A stretch of 6,125 nucleotides of DNA. It comes from Chloroflexota bacterium. GTDB lineage: Bacteria > Chloroflexota > Anaerolineae > Aggregatilineales > Phototrophicaceae. The stretch covers positions 1 to 6,125 of the forward strand of contig JAEVZT010000053.1 in the NCBI GenBank assembly GCA_023392115.1. The letters are read 5' to 3'. A program made the position numbers and the translations under genes. The notes under the pieces were generated by a model that searched no databases, had not been told where the DNA came from, and saw only the letters and a list, made by a program, of their open reading frames with translations. Below, one piece after another: positions 1-5,756 of this stretch. Numbering within the stretch: position 1 is the first letter of the stretch; the number at the start of each line of letters is the position of its first letter.

Positions 1-2
1 GG

Positions 3-209
3 GTGATGATCCTGCTCGGCGTGATGCCTCCGACGACGCTCGCCGTCCTGATCACGCTGCCGGAAGCCTACCGCCTGATCCAGATCATCACCACCAGTCG
101 GGATACCGCCCTGCTGCATCAGGCGCAGGGGCGGACGGCGCGTCTGCACGGCATCTTCGGCTTGTGGCTGGTGATCGGCTGGGCGGTGTGGTTACTGCTG
201 GATGGCTAG
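3..209 (+). CDS. UbiA/MenA-like prenyltransferase, C-terminal fragment
   Basis: The last 68 codons of a plus-strand gene that enters from the left edge, so the real start is outside the window and the first visible GTG/ATG codons are probably internal. Two hydrophobic membrane segments are visible, about residues 2-21 and 46-66. They flank a polar stretch containing RTARLH followed by FGLWLVIGW. A TAxLH-(L/I)FG-type ending like this is what I know from the last helices of UbiA-superfamily prenyltransferases, especially 1,4-dihydroxy-2-naphthoate prenyltransferase (MenA) of menaquinone synthesis. Those are integral membrane enzymes that transfer a polyprenyl chain to an aromatic acceptor. The Asp-rich catalytic motifs lie upstream and cannot be seen, so substrate and even family are tentative. 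Its stop codon lies inside the 3' end of the convergent kinase gene. Confidence 0.6.
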   Translation: MMILLGVMPPTTLAVLITLPEAYRLIQIITTSRDTALLHQAQGRTARLHGIFGLWLVIGWAVWLLLDG

Positions 210-2033
210 CATCGGCGTCAGCGGCAGGCTGACACGAAATGTCGTGCCTTGCTCCGGCGCGCTAATCGCGTCGATATGTCCGTGATGGGCATCGACAACG
301 TGCTTGACGACCGACAGCCCGAGCCCCGCGCCGCCGAGATCTGTTTGGCGCGCTTTGTCGACGCGGAAGAAACGCTCGTAGATGCGCGGCAGGTCACGTT
401 CGGCGATGCCAATCCCCGTGTCAGTGAATTCAATCACGGCGTTCGTGGCGTCGTGCAAGGTGCGGATTGAGATACTGCCGCCGCAGGGCGTGAACTGGAC
501 GGCATTGTCGAGCAGGTTCCCGAACAGCTGACGCAGTTCCCACTCGTCGACGTGCATGAGTGGCAGGGTCGGGCAGGGGGTGAAGCGCACCTCAAGCTGC
601 TTGCTGGCTGCCGCCTCCTGCCCGCGCCGCAAAACCTCTTCAAGCAGCGCGTTCACCTGACAGGGCTGGAACTGCATGTCAGGATGACTGTCCAGCCGTA
701 TCAGGTTCAGAATGTTGTCGACGATCTTCGCGAGCTGGAACGCGCTCGCTTCCTGAGCGTCGATCCTCGTCTTGACTCCCTGATTAAGGGCGGCAAGTGA
801 ATCGAGCAATCCCATGCCACCCCCGTCGGGGTAGAGCGCATACATCGCGGCGATCGTCTCCTGCTCGCGGGTCAGCATCCGCTGTAAAACAAATGCCGTG
901 GACGTTAGGGTCGCCAACCGCGTTCGGAAATCGTGCGAAACGTACTGCACAAATTCCTGCATCAACCGGGCGCGTTCGCGCTCCAGCTCAAGCGCGATCC
1001 GCCGTTCGTCTGCCAGCCGCTGAACCGTCAGGTCACGGGCGACGATCAAGTAATTGCGCGCAATGCCAAGCCGATCGGGAATCGGCACCTGACGAAGCTC
1101 GTAATAGCGCGGTGTGCTGCCCTCGGTGATAAGAGTCCGCACTTGTTCGCGATCGCGACTATCAGCGTCGACGAGTGATGGAGCGATGTCGCGAAGCGAC
1201 CTGCCGATTGCGTTGTTCGGCGTCAGTTGGAGGAAATCGAGCGCGGCGGGGTTGGCTTCGAGCAGGCGATAATCGGCGTTACAGACGAGCAGAAGGTCGC
1301 TCGTATACTGAACGATTCGGTGATAGGACACCGGCAGCACGTCGAGCAGCTTGCCTGCATAGAGCGTGTATGCCAATGGGATGCTTTGAATGGCGGCGCC
1401 GAATGGCACGACATCGAGCAGTGGGACGGGCGTCGTCCGCGTCACCGTCAGGAAGAAGGTGACCCACGGAATAGCGGTGCTGATGCTGAGCAGAATCACC
1501 TGACGGCGAAATACACCGGGCTTGCGCAGCCCGGCACGCAGTAGGACGACGGACGCGGCGATGAGCAGGATGTTCAGGTAGAACGCCCACATCCAGAAGG
1601 CGGGACCGTATGTACGCTCAAACAAGACCAGTCCGTTGATCACCTGCGTGCCGGTCGTCTCCCAGACGAGATTGTGCTGCTCGTTCGTCCAGACAAGCGG
1701 CACGATGATGGCGGGGACAATAAACAGCGACAAGATCGGCACCGGTCGCAGAAAAGACGTGTGTCCAGCGTAAGACAAGGCGAACAAGAAATAGGCAATG
1801 GTCCCGCACAAGAAGAGGTATTCGAAATTCAGCCAGAAGCGGATCAGCGTCAGGTTGGCAGCAAATAACTCGCCGGTGTAGGAGAGCACCATTCCAAGCG
1901 TGAGGACAACAAAGCAGAAAAAGGCTTTGGACGTCGCATCATGCCGGTTTTTCCACGCGAGGTTGGCAATCCAGATGAGGGGAATTGTCAGGATAATAAG
2001 GATGATCGCATATGGATTGAACTGCCACGTCAT
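192..2033 (-). CDS. 7TM-PAS sensor histidine kinase
   Basis: A membrane histidine kinase of 613 residues. Seven hydrophobic segments (about residues 5-27, 37-57, 68-90, 98-115, 145-165, 179-197, 208-227) match the histidine-kinase 7TM N-terminal sensor family, including its FW...EY signature near 66-72. A PAS domain (about 234-339) and a short coiled coil lead into HisKA, with phospho-acceptor His367 in SHDFRTRL. The ATPase domain follows: N box with Asn506 and Asn510, G1 DTGIG 538-542, F box near 550-559 and G2 GGAGLGL 567-573. The enzyme should autophosphorylate and pass phosphate to a response regulator, but none is encoded here and the signal is unknown. Two oddities: the usual Pro of the H box is Arg372, and the HisKA helices are separated by an enlarged loop (about 387-426). 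I chose the ATG at 2033 because GAAGG lies 7 nt upstream; a TTG at 2051 would add six residues. The gene has its own promoter and overlaps the prenyltransferase tail by 18 bp. Confidence 0.95.
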   Translation of the reverse strand: MTWQFNPYAIILIILTIPLIWIANLAWKNRHDATSKAFFCFVVLTLGMVLSYTGELFAANLTLIRFWLNFEYLFLCGTIAYFLFALSYAGHTSFLRPVPILSLFIVPAIIVPLVWTNEQHNLVWETTGTQVINGLVLFERTYGPAFWMWAFYLNILLIAASVVLLRAGLRKPGVFRRQVILLSISTAIPWVTFFLTVTRTTPVPLLDVVPFGAAIQSIPLAYTLYAGKLLDVLPVSYHRIVQYTSDLLLVCNADYRLLEANPAALDFLQLTPNNAIGRSLRDIAPSLVDADSRDREQVRTLITEGSTPRYYELRQVPIPDRLGIARNYLIVARDLTVQRLADERRIALELERERARLMQEFVQYVSHDFRTRLATLTSTAFVLQRMLTREQETIAAMYALYPDGGGMGLLDSLAALNQGVKTRIDAQEASAFQLAKIVDNILNLIRLDSHPDMQFQPCQVNALLEEVLRRGQEAAASKQLEVRFTPCPTLPLMHVDEWELRQLFGNLLDNAVQFTPCGGSISIRTLHDATNAVIEFTDTGIGIAERDLPRIYERFFRVDKARQTDLGGAGLGLSVVKHVVDAHHGHIDAISAPEQGTTFRVSLPLTPMLAIQQ

Positions 2034-2040
2034 ACCAGCG

Positions 2041-2045
2041 CCTTC
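2041..2045 (-). promoter_or_regulatory. Ribosome binding site deciding the kinase start
   Basis: The minus strand reads GAAGG, 7 nt upstream of the ATG at 2033-2031. The alternative in-frame TTG at 2051-2049 has no comparable Shine-Dalgarno sequence. The same 7-nt spacing is seen for the kbl and threonine dehydrogenase genes, which supports the shorter kinase. Confidence 0.65.
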
Positions 2046-2065
2046 GGGCAAACAAAACTAGTCTC

Positions 2066-2071
2066 ATTATA
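2066..2071 (-). promoter_or_regulatory. -10 box of the histidine kinase promoter
   Basis: The minus strand carries a perfect TATAAT here, placing transcription initiation near 2058-2060 and leaving a leader of about 25 nt before the ATG at 2033. The -35 region is poor: CGTTTT at 2089-2094 has the ideal 17-nt spacer but little match to TTGACA, so the promoter may need an activator. The kinase can therefore be expressed independently of the upstream operon. Confidence 0.55.
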
Positions 2072-2092
2072 TTCCCACTCAGGGGTTGAAAA

Positions 2093-2104
2093 CGTAAAGT
2101 TACG
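2093..2104. repeat. Short inverted repeat beside the kinase -35 region
   Basis: CGTAA-AG-TTACG, two perfect 5-bp arms around a 2-bp centre, overlaps the likely -35 region of the kinase promoter. Its position suits an operator or activator half-site pair. A repeat this short can arise by chance, and no specific regulator can be named. Confidence 0.3.
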
Positions 2105-2147
2105 AGGCGCTGCACAATCGCTTCATAGTTTGATGCAAGTGAGCGGT

Positions 2148-2175
2148 AGGGCAGGCTTCTCAGGTATCCTGCCCT
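2148..2175 (-). terminator. Hairpin after the threonine dehydrogenase gene, possible terminator
   Basis: Two perfectly complementary 8-base arms, AGGGCAGG at 2148-2155 and CCTGCCCT at 2168-2175, enclose a 12-nt loop. The structure begins 8 nt after the dehydrogenase stop codon and lies before the kinase promoter, where an operon terminator would be expected. No U-tract follows on the minus strand, so it is not a classical intrinsic terminator; it may instead stabilise the 3' end of the mRNA. Confidence 0.4.
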
Positions 2176-2182
2176 CCGGATT

Positions 2183-3199
2183 TCACGCGTAGCGCTGGCG
2201 AATCGCGGGGATCAAGTACGACTCGAAGGCGTCAGTCATCCCGTAGTCGGGCTGCCAGCCCCAGTCGGCACGGGCGCGCTCGTCGTCAACCTGCGCGGGC
2301 CACGTATCAACGATGCTCTGGCGGCGCTCGTCCGGCTCAAACTGAATCTTTGCGAGCGGAAAAGCCGCCTTAACTACCTCGGCGATTTCGGCAGCGGAAG
2401 GGTTGAAGCTGGTGACATTATAAACGTGGCGCGTCAGCCCGTCTTCGGGCGCGTCGGCAAGCATCAACAGCGCCTTGATGGCGTCTGGCATGACCATAAA
2501 CGGAATCCGCGTTTCCGGACGGACAAAGCAGCGATACGGCTCGCCCTGCGCCGCCGAGTGAAGCATCTCTGGCGCGAAATCGCTCGTGCCGCCGGTCGGC
2601 AGTGTGAAGGCGCTGATCAAGCCGGGAAAGCGGACGGCGCGAAAGTCGACAAGGTATGGTTCGGCTGTGGCAGCGAGGCGGCGATAGTGCTGCGAGTAGT
2701 AGCGTCCTAGGTTCTCGCAGTAAAGCTTGTTACAGCCGTACATGGTCGCCGGTTCGCAGAACTGCTCCTCGGTGACAGGCGGCGCGGCAGCTTTCGTCTC
2801 GAGATCGGGCAGCCCGTAGACGGCGATTGAGCTTGGAAACAGGAACTTGACGCGCTGTCCGATGAGGCGCGACTGCTCGATCGCCAGATGGAGCAGATTG
2901 AGCGTCCCCTCGACATTAACGCGGTGTGCCGCTTCCGGCGTGATCTCCGCGCGGGTCGACAGCAGCGCCGCGAGGTGGAAGACAATACCGATCTCGTAGC
3001 GGCTGATCAGGCGCTGAAGCAGGTCGCGGTCGAGGATGTCGCCGACGAGCGAGGCTTTGACAAGCGGGCGCAGCGACTCGTGGAGTTCGACGACATCGAG
3101 GGCGACGATGCTGCGCTCGCCCATTTCGTAGAGGCGTGTGATCAGCCCGTGACCGACCTCGCCATTCGCCCCGGTGATCAATACGGCTCGTCTCTGCAT
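2183..3199 (-). CDS. tdh: L-threonine 3-dehydrogenase, SDR (GalE-like) type
   Basis: A 338-residue cytosolic extended SDR, close to the usual length of the epimerase-like threonine dehydrogenases. It is expected to oxidise L-threonine to 2-amino-3-ketobutyrate with NAD+ (EC 1.1.1.103). The Rossmann dinucleotide motif GANGEVG is at 10-16, with Asp35 ending strand 2 as expected for NAD preference. GDILD (53-57) and FHLAA (74-78) follow. The catalytic Ser lies in PSSIAVYG (122-129) and the Tyr/Lys pair is Y154-x3-K158. Family-specific signatures are RFPGLISA...PTGGTSDFA (190-209), RPETRIPFMVMPDA (227-240) and the C-terminal WPAQVDDERARADWGW (300-315), which separate it from sugar epimerases. The gene starts 2 bp after the kbl stop, with its GGAG Shine-Dalgarno inside the last kbl codons, indicating translational coupling. 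It is unrelated to the zinc-dependent Tdh of E. coli although it sits in the same kbl-tdh order. Assignment rests on motifs and context. Confidence 0.92.
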   Translation of the reverse strand: MQRRAVLITGANGEVGHGLITRLYEMGERSIVALDVVELHESLRPLVKASLVGDILDRDLLQRLISRYEIGIVFHLAALLSTRAEITPEAAHRVNVEGTLNLLHLAIEQSRLIGQRVKFLFPSSIAVYGLPDLETKAAAPPVTEEQFCEPATMYGCNKLYCENLGRYYSQHYRRLAATAEPYLVDFRAVRFPGLISAFTLPTGGTSDFAPEMLHSAAQGEPYRCFVRPETRIPFMVMPDAIKALLMLADAPEDGLTRHVYNVTSFNPSAAEIAEVVKAAFPLAKIQFEPDERRQSIVDTWPAQVDDERARADWGWQPDYGMTDAFESYLIPAIRQRYA

Positions 3200-3201
3200 G
3201 A

Positions 3202-4398
3202 TCAGGCTCCGATGACGCCGAGTTCTTTGCCGACGGCTTCAAATGCCGCCAGCGCCTGTTCCAAATCATCCTGCGAGTGGGCGGCGGTGTTCATCACGCG
3301 GATGCGCGCCTTGCCCTTCGGCACGGTCGGGTAGCCGATCGCCATGGCGAACACGCCGTTCTCGAGCAGCTTCCGGCTGAATTCCTGCGCCAGCGGCGCT
3401 TCACCGAGCATGACCGGGATGATCGGCGTCTCGCTGCCCCCGACGTCGAAGCCTAGCGCCGCCATTTCGCGTTTCATGAACGCTGCGTTCTGCCACAGGC
3501 GAGACACAAGCTCATCAGATGCTTCGAGCATGTCGACGGCTTCGAGGCAGGCGGCGACATCGGGCACAGTCATGGCGCTGGAGAACAGGAACGGTCGCCC
3601 GCGCTGGCGCAGCCAGTCGACGATCACCTGCTTGCCGGCGACGATCCCGCCGACGACGCCGAACGCCTTGCTCATCGTGCCGACCTCGATGTCAACCTGT
3701 CCGTGCAAGCCGAAGTGATCGACGATCCCGCGACCGCCGCGCCCGAGGACGCCTTCGCCGTGCGCGTCGTCGACCATCAGCAGGATTTGATGCTCCTGCG
3801 CGATTTCGAGCAGGGCGGGCAGCGGCGCGATGTCGCCGTCCATGCTGAACACGCCGTCGGTGACGATCAGCCGACGCCCGTACTCGGTCGTTTCGGCGAT
3901 TTTACGCCGCAGGTCGTCGGGATTGTTGTGTTCGTATGCGACGATTGTCGCGCGGCTCAAGCGGCAGCCGTCGATGATGCTGGCGGGGTTGAGCTGGTCG
4001 GAGAAGATCACGTCGCCTTTGCCGACGAGCGCCGGAATTGTCGCCAGATTGGCTGTGAAGCCGCTCTGGAACGTGATGACGGCTTCGGCGCGCTTGAATT
4101 CTGCGAGGCGCTTTTCAAGCTGAAGGTGCAAGCTCATCGTCCCGGCGATCGAACGAACGGCGCCGGGACCGATGCCGAACTCGTCAATAGCGCGTTTCGC
4201 CGCCTCCTTGAGGCGCGGGTGATTCGCCAAGCCGAGGTAGTTGTTGGCGCAGAAATTGAGGACGTGCCTGCCGTCGACGACGATGTGACCATCCATCGGA
4301 CTTTCAATCGTGCGGATGGTGTTGAACAGCCCCTGCGATTTGAGGCTGGCAAGCTCGTCGGCAATCCACTGCGTCTTGCTGTCTACGACATTGTCCAT
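3202..4398 (-). CDS. kbl: 2-amino-3-ketobutyrate CoA ligase (glycine C-acetyltransferase)
   Basis: A 398-residue PLP-dependent alpha-oxoamine synthase, full length for the family. It cleaves 2-amino-3-ketobutyrate with CoA to glycine and acetyl-CoA (EC 2.3.1.29), the second step of threonine catabolism. Visible motifs are [10 protein letters not shown] (48-57), [11 protein letters not shown] (77-87), [10 protein letters not shown] (180-189), [11 protein letters not shown] (209-219) with Asp210 and His213 for the cofactor, and Lys244 in TMSKAFG as the Schiff-base lysine. The position that in this family is normally the His stacking on the PLP ring (LNHAS) is Pro138 here (LNPAS), a striking change. 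The related enzyme 8-amino-7-oxononanoate synthase is the main alternative; the adjacent threonine dehydrogenase favours Kbl. The ATG at 4398 has GGGAG 7 nt upstream. The gene follows the M20 gene after a 52-nt gap containing a hairpin, and overlaps nothing. Confidence 0.93.
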   Translation of the reverse strand: MDNVVDSKTQWIADELASLKSQGLFNTIRTIESPMDGHIVVDGRHVLNFCANNYLGLANHPRLKEAAKRAIDEFGIGPGAVRSIAGTMSLHLQLEKRLAEFKRAEAVITFQSGFTANLATIPALVGKGDVIFSDQLNPASIIDGCRLSRATIVAYEHNNPDDLRRKIAETTEYGRRLIVTDGVFSMDGDIAPLPALLEIAQEHQILLMVDDAHGEGVLGRGGRGIVDHFGLHGQVDIEVGTMSKAFGVVGGIVAGKQVIVDWLRQRGRPFLFSSAMTVPDVAACLEAVDMLEASDELVSRLWQNAAFMKREMAALGFDVGGSETPIIPVMLGEAPLAQEFSRKLLENGVFAMAIGYPTVPKGKARIRVMNTAAHSQDDLEQALAAFEAVGKELGVIGA

Positions 4399-4410
4399 CG
4401 GATGTCTCCC

Positions 4411-4440
4411 GAAAATAAAGAGGCGCGGTCAAGCTGCGCC
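4411..4440 (-). terminator. Hairpin plus U-rich tract between the M20 gene and kbl
   Basis: On the minus strand GGCGC (4440-4436), a 9-nt loop and GCGCC (4426-4422) form a 5-bp GC stem, extendable by a G-U pair. A U-rich run, CTTTATTTTC (4420-4411), follows closely. This is the layout of a weak intrinsic terminator inside the operon. The U-rich run ends directly against the kbl Shine-Dalgarno (GGGAG, 4410-4406), so the structure could lower kbl-tdh expression relative to the M20 gene, or act as an mRNA processing or stability element. Confidence 0.4.
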
Positions 4441-4450
4441 CCGTTTCGCT

Positions 4451-5635
4451 CTATTGTCCGGTCTGCTCAAGCAGCCGGCAGGCAGTTTCGGTCAGAATGG
4501 CAGTCCCGGTCTTGAAGACCGACTCGTCAAGGTCAAAGCGGGCGTTGTGATGCGGGCGGTCGATTTCGTCGCGTTTCGCGCCGAGCAGGAACATCGCTCC
4601 GGGCGCCGCGTTGGTCATGTAGCTGAAGTCCTCGCCGCCCATGTTCGGCGGCAGGCGCACGATCTGATCCGCGCCGACGACTTCGGATGCTGCCGCCCGC
4701 ACCACGCTCGTCACGTGTTCATCGTTGATGACCGACGGGCAGCCCTTCTTTAAATTCAAGCGGTAGTCACCGCCGAGCGAGCGCGTGATACTCAGGGCGG
4801 TTTCAAGCTCCTCCCACAACTGCTCGCGGACGGCAGCATGATGACTGCGAAGCGTCCCGGTGATCGTGACCTCACCGGGGATGATGTTCGGCGCGGTGCC
4901 GCCGTGAACCGTGCCGATCGTGACGACGGCGGTTTGCACGGGGTTAACGCGGCGGGCGCGAATCCCTTGCACGGCGTTGATAACCTGCGCAAGCATGAAG
5001 ATCGGATCGACGCCGCGATGTGGGTAAGCCCCGTGACAGCCCTTGCCGACAATCACCGCTTCAAAATCGTCGACGGCGGCAGTCAACGCGCCGTCATTGA
5101 CGACGATCATTCCGGCGGGGAGGTCGCTGGCGACATGCAGGGCAATGACGTGGTCGACACCTTCCAACGCGCCATCCTCGATCATGCGCTGCGCGCCGCT
5201 CTTGCCTTCGGCGTCGGTCGTTTCCTCGCACGGCTGGAAGAAGAAACGAATCTGTCCGGCAGGACGATCGGGCATCTGGCTGAGGATGCGCGCCGCGCCG
5301 AGCAGCATCGCCGTGTGCGAGTCGTGACCGCAGGCGTGCATGTTTCCCGGCGTGCGCGAGGCGTACTCGACGTCATTCTCTTCCTGAATTGGCAGGGCGT
5401 CCATGTCGGCGCGAATGCCGATCACCGGGCTGCCTTCACCGAGAATGCCGACGACGCCCGTCTTGCCGACGCCGGTCATGACTTCCATGCCGAGCGTACT
5501 CAGGGTGTCGGCGACAAGGCGCGCCGTCCGGTACTCGTTGAAGCCAAGTTCAGGGTATTTGTGAATATCGCGCCGCCAGCCGATGATCTGGTCTTCAATG
5601 GCGGAAGCGCGGCTGATTACATCCTGTACTGTCAT
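4451..5635 (-). CDS. M20 family amidohydrolase (M20D, hippurate hydrolase-like)
   Basis: A 394-residue metal-dependent amidohydrolase, typical length for the M20D/HipO/auxin-conjugate hydrolase group, which cleaves N-acyl amino acids or small peptide-like amides in the cytosol (no signal peptide is visible). The N-terminal RRDIHKYPELGFNEYRT (21-37) is diagnostic. Predicted metal ligands are Cys102 and His104 (ACGHD), Glu138 next to catalytic Glu137 (PCEET), His167 (ALHV) and His363 (PHHN). RADMDALP (75-82), the dimerisation-domain KGCHGAYPH (198-206), VHGGTAPNIIP (243-253) and GGEDFSYM (333-340) complete the fold; many relatives have Gly where this has Cys200. The natural substrate cannot be read from sequence: hippurate, N-acetyl amino acids or related conjugates are all possible. 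It is the first gene of the operon with kbl and threonine dehydrogenase, so it may release amino acids for catabolism. The ATG at 5635 has a strong GAGGAG 5 nt upstream. Confidence 0.93.
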   Translation of the reverse strand: MTVQDVISRASAIEDQIIGWRRDIHKYPELGFNEYRTARLVADTLSTLGMEVMTGVGKTGVVGILGEGSPVIGIRADMDALPIQEENDVEYASRTPGNMHACGHDSHTAMLLGAARILSQMPDRPAGQIRFFFQPCEETTDAEGKSGAQRMIEDGALEGVDHVIALHVASDLPAGMIVVNDGALTAAVDDFEAVIVGKGCHGAYPHRGVDPIFMLAQVINAVQGIRARRVNPVQTAVVTIGTVHGGTAPNIIPGEVTITGTLRSHHAAVREQLWEELETALSITRSLGGDYRLNLKKGCPSVINDEHVTSVVRAAASEVVGADQIVRLPPNMGGEDFSYMTNAAPGAMFLLGAKRDEIDRPHHNARFDLDESVFKTGTAILTETACRLLEQTGQ

Positions 5636-5671
5636 GTAATCTCCTCATCCTGTCCGGTACAATTGGGTGCG

Positions 5672-5677
5672 ATTATA
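5672..5677 (-). promoter_or_regulatory. -10 box of the M20-kbl-tdh operon promoter
   Basis: The minus strand has a perfect TATAAT, which puts transcription initiation near 5664-5666 and gives a leader of about 30 nt containing the GAGGAG ribosome binding site. At the expected 17-nt spacing the -35 region (5695-5700) is GC-rich and does not resemble TTGACA, so an activator may be needed. This promoter faces away from the class V aminotransferase gene, making the region a divergent control region. Confidence 0.55.
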
Positions 5678-5694
5678 CCGCGTTCCTCATACGG

Positions 5695-5707
5695 GCGGCA
5701 TCGCCGC
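5695..5707. repeat. Inverted repeat in the divergent intergenic region
   Basis: GCGGC-ATC-GCCGC, two 5-bp arms with a 3-nt centre, lies at the -35 position of the operon promoter and within the presumed leader of the divergent aminotransferase gene. It could be an operator or a small RNA hairpin. In DNA of this GC content such short arms are not rare, so the call is weak. Confidence 0.3.
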
Positions 5708-5756
5708 TCTCGATCTGCTAAAGGGTACGATCATCAACCATTTACGCGAACAATTC

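Noticed and set aside
2034..2051. Kinase start at TTG 2051, giving 619 residues
   Set aside because: TTG is a weaker start and has no Shine-Dalgarno; GAAGG is placed correctly for the ATG at 2033 and would otherwise lie inside the coding sequence.
2183..3199. UDP-glucose 4-epimerase or other sugar-nucleotide epimerase
   Set aside because: The PTGGTSDFA, RPETRIPF and WPAQVDDERARADWGW signatures and the coupling to kbl point to threonine dehydrogenase.
2888..3334. Plus-strand open frame (148 codons) opposite the tdh/kbl junction
   Set aside because: It is a shadow of two well-supported genes, with no ribosome binding site or recognisable domain.
3703..4515. Plus-strand open frame (270 codons) opposite kbl
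   Set aside because: It is antisense to kbl, crosses the kbl-M20 junction and shows no family motif; its openness is explained by codon bias on the other strand.
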